Below are positions 56,801 through 64,000 of a stretch of 64,000 nucleotides of DNA, piece after piece. The stretch lies in assembly GCA_003116995.1 (NCBI GenBank), contig BDSL01000116.1, positions 186,001-250,000 of the forward strand, read 5' to 3'. Position 1 is the stretch's first letter; each line of letters begins with the position of its first letter. Origin of the DNA: Yamagishiella unicocca (lineage: Eukaryota; Chlorophyta; Chlorophyceae; Chlamydomonadales; Volvocaceae). A model generated the notes under the pieces. The model worked only from the letters and a program-made list of their open reading frames with translations. It was not told the DNA's origin and did not search any database. The position numbers were made by a program, and so were the translations under genes.

Positions 56801-58621
56801 ACGGTCTCAACCGCGACACAACCGACTTCGAAAACCCAAACCAGCTTTCCCCAGGGAAGAGCCCCCCCCGACGCGTAAAACGGTTTTTAACACCCCCCGA
56901 CCCACGGATTTCCTTTCATACCGGCCCCCTCCTGTCCCGTCGTTTTTGCACCGCGGCCCCCTGGCCCTCCGCCCCCCCCCCCTGCCCCCTCGCCCCCACC
57001 CTCAGCTCGTAGAACGCCTCGTCCAGTGCGTCCAGCAGGGGGGCCTCCTGCCGGAAGTCCACGGTGCCCACCCTGGGGGTACCCTGGGTGGGGGGCATGA
57101 CGACCGGTTGCACGACGTGGGAGACGGAGGGCAGGAAGCAGCCGGCGAACACTTTTCGGACACGTGGTCGAGCGGCTCTTGCATGTCCAGACCCCGCACC
57201 AAGTCCTACACCTACAGCCCAAACATGCACCCCAAACATGCACCTGCACCCCAAACATGCACCTGCACCCCAAACATGCACCTGCACCCCAAACGCGCTG
57301 CTAGATAAGAAACGTTTCGCTGCACAGCTGGTGGACCTCCTTGTCGTTCGTTTCGTCACAGCAGCCGCGGGACAGCAGCCGGGGGGGCGGAACTCGATCT
57401 CGGACCCTGCATGCTTAAACCAAGTCCGCCAGCATGCAGCCTTATACGAGTGTCCCGTGCTTTTCATAGTCGTGCTTTTCACCTATCGCTTAAGGCCGAA
57501 CTCCGGGTTTTCTCCACCCCCTGCACCCGCCCCCCCCGTCCCCCACCGACGCACCTTGAACGCCATGTGCTCCAGCAGGTGGGCGATACCGGTGCAGCCG
57601 GGGGTCTCGTTCCAGGCACCCACTGGTGGCGGAGAGGGAGGGGGGGAGGGAGGGGGTGGCGAGGAAACCGCTTGGACGCGACATACGTCTGCGGAGTCGC
57701 GTGCCCTCGTGGTGTGGGTGTCAGGAAGTAAGCCAGATGTGCACCACCACTGCTACCAGCGGGGCGAGTGTACACCACCAGCCACCAGGGCCCCCCCCCC
57801 CTACCTACGTGCCCCCCTAGCTACCTGCGGAACCATACACATCGAACACCTAGTGAAGGGGGGTGTATAAAACCCTAGTGAAGGGGGGGCCGGCGTACGG
57901 CACAAGCGACTGCTCCGTCACACCCTGAAACCCTTGCCAGTCGCGTGCACCCAGGCACTCTGGCCCCGTCCGTACACCGCCTGGGGGTGACCCCGCCCCC
58001 TACCCCTCCCCTGACCCTCCCCTGAACCTCCCCTGAACCTCCCCCACCCCCACCACCCAGCCAGCCCAGCGACCCCCCATCCCCCCACCCAACCCCCCCA
58101 TCCCCCCCCCAGCCCGGCGACCCACCGTTAGCGTAGGTGTGGCAGGCCACCACAGGCGCGTTGCTGCGCGGCAGCAGGATGAAGTGCAGCCCGTTGGACA
58201 GCGTGAACTCCACCACCCGGGGCTCGAAGCCCATCTGGGGAGCCGCCCGACCCGACACCGCGGCGGCGGACGAGGCTGACGTCAGCACCAGGGGACCCAG
58301 AGACGCGGCCGCGGCGGCAGCTGCGGCGGAGCTCAAGACGGTGCGCCTGCTGGTCATCGGCGCGGGCTGCGGCTGGTGGTGGTGGTGGCGGTGGTGGTGC
58401 TCGGTGTTATGGCTGCGGGTGTGTTGGTCGTCAGCAGCAGCAGCCAGGGGTGTGTCGGTGTGTGGCCCAGGCGAGGCCGCGGCGGCAGTTCGAGCGGCGC
58501 GCGAGGGCGAGAATCGGGTGGTCGTGGATGGCGATGGACGCACTGCAGACGGGCGGGCGGGTGCGGCTGGGGTGAGCTTCGAGGTGCGAACACCGCCACA
58601 ACGCCATATCCAGTAGGACAT
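50822..58621 (-). CDS. M16 family zinc metalloprotease with a twin-arginine signal, 12 exons, about 629 aa
   Basis: Exons, in coding order: 58621-58126, 57622-57555, 57083-57000, 56497-56241, 55700-55614, 54683-54581, 54124-54045, 53828-53687, 52887-52752, 52485-52357, 52015-51836, 50949-50822; all phases agree. The protein resembles the cyanobacterial insulinase-like subfamily: VEFTLSNGLHFILLPR, ANVGAWNETPGCTGIAHLLE, HMAFKGTPRVGTVDF, GGVGLNATTSHDQTRYFVSL, PANKLELWMGLEAERFRAPV and EEERRLRVDNTPMGRFQ. RRPVIGFENDFDDI, PANLTIAIVGDVDPRVV, GGRTARLVSELVL and RVFAPDNCFTGYVMKA complete it. The inverted zinc motif HLLEH is at residues 179-183, and the third ligand is probably a Glu in VVEEERR. Before it, SRRTVLSSAAAAAAAAS and SAAA form a twin-arginine, hydrophobic, AxA signal behind a Ser/Arg-rich transit-like stretch. 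That suggests import into the plastid and then the thylakoid lumen (inference). An alternative upstream ATG is at 58696. The donor of exon 5 lies in a minisatellite. Confidence 0.92.
51000..51080 (+). repeat. Degenerate family A copy before the last M16 acceptor
   Basis: GGAAAGCCCGTGGATTG, AAAACCGTTGGG and GCACGCTGGAGGACTTGGTT. It is antisense to the gene, about 50 nt from the acceptor at 50950. Confidence 0.65.
52038..52092 (+). repeat. Family B copy beside an M16 acceptor
   Basis: ACAATAAAAGAACCGGTAAC, then GCGACTGGGGAAATGTAGTG and GTGCATAGCC. It is antisense to the gene, about 22 nt from the acceptor at 52016. Confidence 0.8.
52920..52997 (+). repeat. Family A copy beside an M16 acceptor
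   Basis: TTTTGAGGAAGACCCGTGGA to GCATGCTGGAGAACCGGGGT. It is antisense to the gene, about 30 nt from the acceptor at 52888. Confidence 0.85.
53098..53200 (+). repeat. Family B copy in an M16 intron
   Basis: GGATTACAATAAACGAACCG, GTAACTCGACTTGGGAATTG, GCATAGCCTTCGGAGATC, then GCGCGCATGCTACTGGACTA. It shows the B core joined to the distal module shared with families A and C. Confidence 0.8.
53583..53662 (-). repeat. Family A copy after an M16 donor
   Basis: Plus strand: CTCCAGCATGCATCTCCAAA, CTGTCCTAAACGGTTTTTTC, ATCCACGGGTCTTCCTCGAA. It is sense to the gene, about 25 nt past the donor at 53686. Confidence 0.85.
54752..54792 (+). repeat. Family C copy before an M16 acceptor
   Basis: GTGTGGCATAGAAACCGGTT, then ACGCGACATGGATAGCATAG. 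It is antisense to the gene, about 70 nt from the acceptor at 54684. Confidence 0.75.
55215..55645. repeat. Minisatellite made from an exon-intron junction, 8 copies
   Basis: Each unit of about 55-59 bp contains the last 27-30 coding bases of M16 exon 5 (encoding LRVDNTPMG), the donor G|GTGTGTG, and the first intron bases, up to GGGAAGTGG and CTGAG. Eight copies of the coding part occur. The first in gene direction (55614-55645) is the true exon end; the other seven run down to 55215. Unit length varies only in the C/G run. Every copy keeps a potential 5' splice site. Confidence 0.92.
56873..56925 (-). repeat. Family C end after an M16 donor
   Basis: Plus strand: CGTAAAACGGTTTTTAACAC, C-run, CCGACCCACGGATTTCCTTT. 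It is sense to the gene, about 75-125 nt past the donor at 56999. Confidence 0.65.
57095..57135 (+). repeat. Family C copy beside an M16 acceptor
   Basis: GGGGGCATGACGACCGGTTG, then CACGACGTGGGAGAC. It is antisense to the gene, about 12 nt from the acceptor at 57084. Confidence 0.7.
57215..57298. repeat. 18-bp tandem repeat in an M16 intron
   Basis: Four to five units containing CACCTGCACCCCAAACATG lie in the intron between exons 2 and 3. Confidence 0.8.
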
Positions 58622-59357
58622 GGGTGATGCAGCGATACTCGTGAGAGACCCCACGCACCGCCAAGCAGCGCGTGCGATTGACGATGCGCCCGGCATTGCG
58701 GTGGCCAGCCAGGCCCGAGCTGGGCTCCCGACGCGAGGGCCCCAGATGCCATGCCTGGTGTCTAGAATGTCGTTGAAAGTTGCTATCCTACAAAGGGTGC
58801 GTCATGCGGTTGGATACGGCGTGCCTGCGGTTTGATGCCCAAGGATGTGTGGTAATAATCACGGAAGTAATGCAAGGATGCACTGATGCATATAAAGTAC
58901 AATAGTTGCGTCTTGGTTGTGCAAGTTGCGATCTCTGGCTTCAAGGCAATCAAGGGGGAAACGCGTATGCGATGCCTGCTGTGAGGTGCGAAAAGAGGCG
59001 GGAGCTGGTCGGTGCACGCACTGCACCCAACTGCATAAGCGAATTCGCACTAGCTCCTATACCTATACGTTTATAGGCCGTGCGCATGGAGTTGCTCCTT
59101 AATACTGTCGGAACAGCGCCTTACAAACAACATGCGTTGCGGAACCCTGACGAATGCGTGTTACACCGAGGGACCAACGGCTGCAGTCTAGCAAGGACAG
59201 CAAATTGCGCACTGTAATAGGGTTGTGGTGTCAGCAACGAGGTCTCGACATCTTGCTGGGTTCACCCCCGTCAGAGCGCGCAGCTGTGGACACGACAGCG
59301 ACTAAGATAGCTCACGACGCTAAAGCTGGACCCAGACGCGCCTGGGACAGCGGCCGC
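58622..59357. promoter_or_regulatory. Shared upstream region of M16 protease and torsin-like gene
   Basis: About 735 bp between divergent start codons. A TATAAA-like element lies at 58890-58896 (GCATATAAAGTAC), with a TATA-like core on both strands, so it could serve either gene. No dispersed repeat copies are seen here, unlike the introns on both sides. Confidence 0.4.
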
Positions 59358-62300
59358 ATGGTCATCATGCCTGTTGCCGCCGCGCTCGCGGCGGTCTTCA
59401 TGGCGGCCCTCCATTTATCGGGTGAGGGCCCATGGCGTCACACGCCCTGCCACGGGATGGCGAGGGTTGTGAGGGAGGCCGCTAGCACCCCCGGGATGGT
59501 GAGGGTGGTCGCTAGTACCATTGCCAGATCCCAACAAGACGGGACCGGACGACGTGCCCACGGAATGGGCACCCGCCTGCCACCATCACTAATGGCCGGC
59601 ACGCTCCGGGACCCCCCTGGAGCCCCCAACACGTGGTGCTGCCCCCCGAATCCACCCCTCCGCGTCCTCGCGTCGCCAACCCATCCGTGTGCTCCCACAC
59701 AGCACCACCACGCCAACACCCCAGAACCCCTAGAACTCAGAACTGCACACACCGATCCACAGCCCAGCACTTTGCCCGAGGGCCCAGCACTTTGCCCCAC
59801 GCGTCCACCCTCCTCCCCACCCGCCTGGCGATGTGGTAATGCCTGTCCTCCTTCCTGCGTTCACTGGCTTCCTTTCCTCCCATCCTGGTCCTTTCCTGTG
59901 ACCCCCCTCCTAACAACCGGGTCTTCTCGCTAACCCCCTCCTGGCACCCCACCCCCCCGAGTCCGTCAGTTCGTTTCCTTTTTCCTTTCCGCAGCCCCAA
60001 GAAACCGCCTCCACAGGTTTGCCGGCCGTCCGTCCCAGTGCTCCAGCATGCGCCCACATCCTAGCTGTCCGCCGACCATGCGCCCACTACCCTGCCTTTT
60101 TCGCGTCAACGGTTTCCACGCCACCCCTCTGGCACCCCCCCACCCCCCACCCCCCCAGTCGAGTTACCGGTTTTTTACTTGTAACCCCCCCCCCCACCCC
60201 CCCGCCCCCCCCAGGCACCTCCCGCTACACACCCACCGCCTGCGCCAACGTCGGCTCCTTCCTGCCCGCCCACGTGGTGGGGCAGGACCTGGCCGTACGG
60301 CAGCTGGTGGACGCGGTGTGCGAGCACCTGATGGAGGGGCCGGGCGGAGCGGGGGTGGGGGCGCGGGCGGGGGCGATGGCGGTGGCGGGCGGCGGTGGCG
60401 GCGGGGTAGCGTGGATGCGGCGCAAGCCCCTGGTGGTGTCGGTTCACGGTCCCCCGGGGGTGGGAAAGACATACACACACACGCTGCTGGCGCGGGCGCT
60501 GTACAACCGCGAGCCCGCCACGGCGCTGGACTGCCCGGGGCAGAGCTGCGCGGGCGCCAAGGTGAGGGAGGGTTTCGAGGAATGCGAGGCCCGTGGCAGG
60601 AGGAGGAGGGGGAGGGGGAGGAGGGGGAGGGGGAGGAGGCGGAGGAGGAGGACGGGGAGGGGGAGGGGGAGGAGGGGGAGGAGGAGGAGGAGGACGCGGC
60701 CCAGGGGTGGTGGCGGGGGTGCCCTGGGCGGCGCCGTCAACCAGCCGGTGGTGGCGCCTAACGGCAGGACCCGGTCGCCGCTGCCCGGTACCGTCACGGC
60801 TGCCACACTTCCAGCCCCCCCCGCCCCCACCCCTCCCCAACCCCTGTCCTAAACGGTTTTTTCTCGCATCCACGGGTCTTCCTCGGAACCCCCTGTTGCA
60901 GGTGTTGTACGGCATGTCGTACTTGAACCTGGAGCGGGACAGCCAGCTGTCCAAGGTGGAGGCGGCGGTGCTGGACCACATCCGCTCCACTCCCAACCCG
61001 CTGTTGGTGGTCGAGGAGTACGACAAGCTGGACTGCCAAAGCAGGGGGCTGCTGAGGCAGCTGCTGAGGCACCCGGAGCTGGCGAACACGTCCATGAGCA
61101 GGTGGGGGTTCGAGGGAGACCCGTGGATGCCCGAAAAACCCGTTTAAAAACAGAAGTTTTGAGATGCATGCTGGAGAACTGGGTTGAGCAGGTGGGGGGG
61201 GGGGTTGGAGAGGTAGAGGGGTGGGTGGAGAGGTAGAGGGGTGGGTGGAGGCGTGGGATGGGTGGAGGGGGTGTTGATGGAACGTGCCGCAACCGGTTCA
61301 TTGCTTGGTTACGGTTGTACGTTGGGCGAGTAAGCACCGTACAGCCAAACCATCTGCGGTGCCAGGATACCGATAATTAGGCGATGAATTATGACAAGTA
61401 GAAGCGGTGTAAGACCTGCTAAGCACTAGGACCTAATTCTCCCGCTGTAGCCTGCAAAGACCCTCAAGTCCACCTGAGGAACCTGGCCCCGGCGGGCAGA
61501 GACGCTCGGACCTTGGTCGAACAGAATCGGACCGCGCCAGCGCATCTGAGGTGTCCTGCGAGCCGCCAGTGAAGCAGATGACCAGCGGCTGCCAGGCAGC
61601 AAGCGCCGCGATGGCAGCGCTGCACAACCACGCCTCTGACACCTTGCGAAACTGGTTGTGCAGCACTGCACACAGCCCCACAGCTCCCCCCCATCTGCAC
61701 CACAGCTCCCTGACACCACCCAGCCACCCACCCAGCCGTCCTCACGCCGCCTGTCACATTGGGCCGCCGCCCGGCGCTCGGCCCTCACCACACAGCCATC
61801 ACGTGGGCCCGCCCCCCTCCTCCCACCCTGTCTCCTCGCAACCCCCCTGCCATTACCTCCCAACCGGCGCCCCTCCCTACCCTCGCCTCAGGCTTCCCAG
61901 GACCTACAAAGTCGCCTCCCCCCTTGCCCACCCCGCTCCTGACCCCCCACCCCGTTCCCCATGATAGCCCTCGTACACAGATCCCCCACCCCGTCCCGCC
62001 CCACCCCTCCAGCATGCACCTCGACACGTCTGTCCTAAACGGTATTTCTTTAGCACGCGGGTCTTCCTCTTGCCCCTCCTTAAACCCCCAGGGCCATCGT
62101 GCTGCTGGAGTCCAACCTGGGGTTCTTGGAGCTGGAGGCCATGCTGACTGCGGCCAAAGGGGACAAGAGCGCGGTGAGGGGGGCGGCGAGGGAACGGGAA
62201 CGCGTGATGGCCATGTGAGGCAAAGCAACGGATCGGCTACTCAGGAGACTGTGTGGGGGGGGGGGTACATAGAAGAACTGGTAACGTGACTGGGGAAATG

Positions 62301-63190
62301 TTGGGGGGGGGGGCAAAAACCGTTTACGCGACAAGGACTGGATAGCTGGCGCATGGTCTTCGGACACCTATATTGTGGGCGCATGCTGGAGCACTAGGAT
62401 TGACTACCGTCAGACTGTGTGTGTGGGGGGGGGGTGGCATAAAAGCCGCTGACGCGACGGACCGTGTGTATGGGGCGGGGGGCCCGAGGGCACCATTTCT
62501 GACACCTTCGGACGCTTGTGGGTGGGGCTGCTGCCGCGAGGAGGCCACCGTCATTTGTGGACCGGGCGGGGCCGTGTGCCGGTGAGGCCCGTGCTGGCTG
62601 TCCTCGAGTAGTCCGGTCGCATGTCGCTGTCGTGCTGGCTGCCCCATTGCTGGCGTGCCTGCTCCTGCCACCTACCTCCACAGTACACCAGCCTACCTTC
62701 ATGCCCATGTGCCGACTACCAGCCTACATGCCCACGCGCACACCGATCCACGCCTTCGCTTCTGCTTTGCAAATGTGCGCGTTTTTTTCCATCAAACACA
62801 CAAATCATGGTTTTTTTTTTATCAAACACCAACTTTATCAAACACTGATTTTACCCGACACTGATTTTACCAAACACTGATTTTACCAAAAACACTGATT
62901 TTATTTACAAACTCGCACACTTACATCTAACTACCTAACTACCTAACTACCTACCTGTCTGCCCGGCGTCCCCCCATGTCGTGTAACCGGGTGATTATGG
63001 CCCCCCCCGCCCCCCCGCCCCCCCGCCCCCCCGCCCGGGTCAGATCACTCCCGAAGCCGCGGAGTCGCTGCTGCGCAGTGTGGTTCTGAACGCGTGGCAG
63101 CGGTCCCCCTGCGAGAGCCTGGAGGACACGCTGTCCTTCGGAGCCACGGTGGACTTCTTCCTGCCCTTCTTCCCGCTCACACGGTCGGAG
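59358..63190 (+). CDS. Torsin-like AAA+ ATPase, 5 exons seen, 3' end not found
   Basis: Exons: 59358-59421, 60215-60561, 60902-61101, 62092-62173, 63044-63190; phases 1, 0, 2, 0, giving 280 residues. The start MVIMPVAAALAAVFMAALHL is a hydrophobic signal sequence, fitting entry to the ER lumen. AHVVGQDLAVRQLVDAVCEH matches the torsin FGQHLA region. Walker A is GPPGVGKT (residues 100-107), and Walker B is PLLVVEEYDKLD, with Glu175-Glu176 in place of the usual Asp-Glu. The sensor-1 Asn lies in AIVLLESNLGF. The C-terminal SFGATVDFFLPFFPLTRSE resembles the torsin IPFLPL segment. Family torsins act in the ER and nuclear envelope with membrane cofactors. The last codons must lie past 63190; I could not identify the terminal exon, which may be beyond the window. 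Another ClpB/torsin-type AAA+ protein is possible. Confidence 0.72.
60045..60135 (-). repeat. Family C copy in torsin intron 1
   Basis: Plus strand: AGTGCTCCAGCATGCGCCCA, GTCCGCCGACCATGCGCCCA, TCGCGTCAACGGTTTCCACG, CCACCCC. It is antisense to the gene, before the acceptor at 60214. Confidence 0.8.
60150..60200 (-). repeat. Family B copy beside the torsin exon 2 acceptor
   Basis: Plus strand: CAGTCGAGTTACCGGTTTTT, TACTTGTAACCCCC. It is antisense to the gene and its C-run leads directly into the acceptor at 60214. Confidence 0.8.
60595..60710. repeat. GGA-rich microsatellite in torsin intron 2
   Basis: About 115 bp of AGG/GGGGA units (GGAGGAGGGGGAGGGGGAGG). It is purine-only on the coding strand and is preceded by a degenerate family A start at 60570. 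Confidence 0.85.
60845..60897 (-). repeat. Family A copy beside the torsin exon 3 acceptor
   Basis: Plus strand: CTGTCCTAAACGGTTTTTTC, CATCCACGGGTCTTCCTCGG. It is antisense to the gene, ending within 10 nt of the acceptor at 60901. Confidence 0.85.
61105..61190 (+). repeat. Family A copy at the start of torsin intron 3
   Basis: GGGGTTCGAGGGAGACCCGT, GGATGCCCG, CATGCTGGAGAACTGGGTTG. It is sense to the gene and begins within 6 nt of the donor at 61102. Confidence 0.85.
62003..62080 (-). repeat. Family A copy near the end of torsin intron 3
   Basis: Plus strand: CTCCAGCATGCACCTCGACA, GTCTGTCCTAAACGGTATTT, GCGGGTCTTCCTCTTG. It is antisense to the gene, before the acceptor at 62091. With 61105-61190 it forms an inverted pair at the two ends of one intron. 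Confidence 0.8.
62262..62455 (+). repeat. Family B, then two family C copies, in torsin intron 4
   Basis: GGGTACATAGAAGAACTGGT (B), then GGGGCAAAAACCGTTTACGC with GATAGCTGGCGCATGGTCTT and GCGCATGCTGGAGCACTAGG (C), then GGGTGGCATAAAAGCCGCTG (C). All are sense to the gene, following the donor at 62174. Confidence 0.8.
62815..62905. repeat. AT-rich 16-18-bp tandem repeat in torsin intron 4
   Basis: About five units of CAAACACTGATTTTAC-type sequence; unusual here for its low GC. Confidence 0.8.
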
Positions 63191-64000
63191 GTAGGTGGGG
63201 GGCCGGGTGGATGGATCGTGCAGGGGAGGGGAGGAGAGGGGGAAAGGAAGCTGTGTGTGGGGGGGGGTTACAAGTAAAGAACCGGTAACTCGACTGGGTG
63301 TGTGGGGGGGGCGCGCCAAATGTCATGTGTGTGGATACACCGGCAAGCCGTTAATGCTACACACGGAAAGTGTACAGGGTGCGGTAGTGGGTGCGCCAGG
63401 GGGTTGGTCTTAGGGTTTTACGGTCCTAGTCTTAGGGTCGTAGTCTTAGGTTTTTAGGGTGTGTGAGTGGGTGCGCCAGGGGTTAGTCTTAGGGTGGCGA
63501 TGTGGGAGGCTGCGTTGGCCAGGTTGGGGGTACTGGGGGCGGCGTGGGTGGAGCTGAGGTGGCGGGGGGGGCGGGGGTCAGGCCTCTGGCGGCGAGGGCT
63601 GGGTGGGCGGGGCTGGTCGTGTGGGGAGCGGACGGAGGCGGTCGGCACCCCGGACCTCCGAGAGATGCAACCACCCTCCCCCCAGCCCAGGAGCCTCGTC
63701 TCCTGCACCCTCTCGCGCCGCCGCAAGATACCAGCACTGACACCCTGCGAGCGCACGCGTATCCCTCGCACCCGGTCCCCCCCCCTATTCGTCAGTCAGT
63801 CCCAGTGCTCCAGCATGCGCCCACAAATTCGGTGTCCGACGACCATGCGCCAGCTGTCCTGTCCCTGTCGCGTTACTGTTTTTTCATGCCACACCCCCCA
63901 TTCGTGGGGCCTCACAAAGCCTGACGGTCCGTCCAAGTCCACCGCTAGCGGAATTAAGGCCTCGGCGCCCCTCCCCAATTTCGCGAGACTAAATGACTCC
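63191..64000. other. Probable torsin intron 5, running to the window end
   Basis: No terminal exon is supported. It contains a family B copy (63265-63300, sense, about 75 nt past the donor at 63191), telomere-like TTAGGG stretches (63409-63495), G-rich DNA, and an inverted family C copy (63797-63895). Confidence 0.5.
63409..63495 (+). repeat. Degenerate telomere-like repeats
   Basis: Repeated CTTAGGG, TTTTTAGGG and TCTTAGGGT motifs within about 90 bp, embedded between copies of GTGGGTGCGCCAGGG. Confidence 0.6.

Overview
This window looks like nuclear DNA from a flagellated green alga of the chlamydomonad/volvocine group. It is very GC-rich. Its genes are long and split by many GT...AG introns. 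Proteins carry long Ala, Gly, Ser and Gln tracts. TGTAA, the green-algal poly(A) signal, follows several genes. Two products have plastid-type N-termini and one is a flagellar basal-body protein. Genus and species cannot be fixed from the sequence alone. All exon structures were built by hand from reading frame, splice sites, intron phase and family resemblance.

Layout: (1) 1-5035: 3' flank, then a minus-strand gene for an unrecognised low-complexity protein (3 exons, about 1267 aa). (2) 6639-12178: minus-strand gene for another unrecognised large protein (5 exons, about 1351 aa). (3) 13901 to about 24200: minus-strand SppA (protease IV), probably plastid-targeted, 15 exons recognised plus an unresolved first exon. 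(4) 25423-27192: plus-strand single-domain rhodanese (4 exons, 118 aa), followed by a relic of its last exon and a diverged duplicated segment. (5) 29235-41602: plus-strand CEP164 homologue (23 exons, about 1547 aa). (6) 41603-45182: intergenic, with a broken LINE reverse-transcriptase fragment. (7) 45183-48075: plus-strand TOG/HEAT-like protein (5 exons, about 606 aa) with a myristoylation-type N-terminus. (8) 50822-58621: minus-strand M16 zinc protease (12 exons, about 629 aa) with a twin-arginine signal. (9) 59358-63190 and probably beyond the window: plus-strand torsin-like AAA+ ATPase (5 exons seen).

Functional themes: CEP164 and the TOG-like protein both point to basal body and microtubule biology and lie in tandem. 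SppA and the M16 protease point to plastid proteolysis. SppA/rhodanese and M16/torsin are divergent pairs with short shared upstream regions.

The most striking feature is not a gene. Introns are packed with several short dispersed repeat families that share sub-modules. Nearly every copy follows one orientation rule: its G-rich end faces the nearest exon. Copies near a 5' splice site are therefore sense to the gene, and copies near a 3' splice site are antisense. In the M16 gene an exon-intron junction has itself become an eight-copy tandem repeat that multiplies a 5' splice site.
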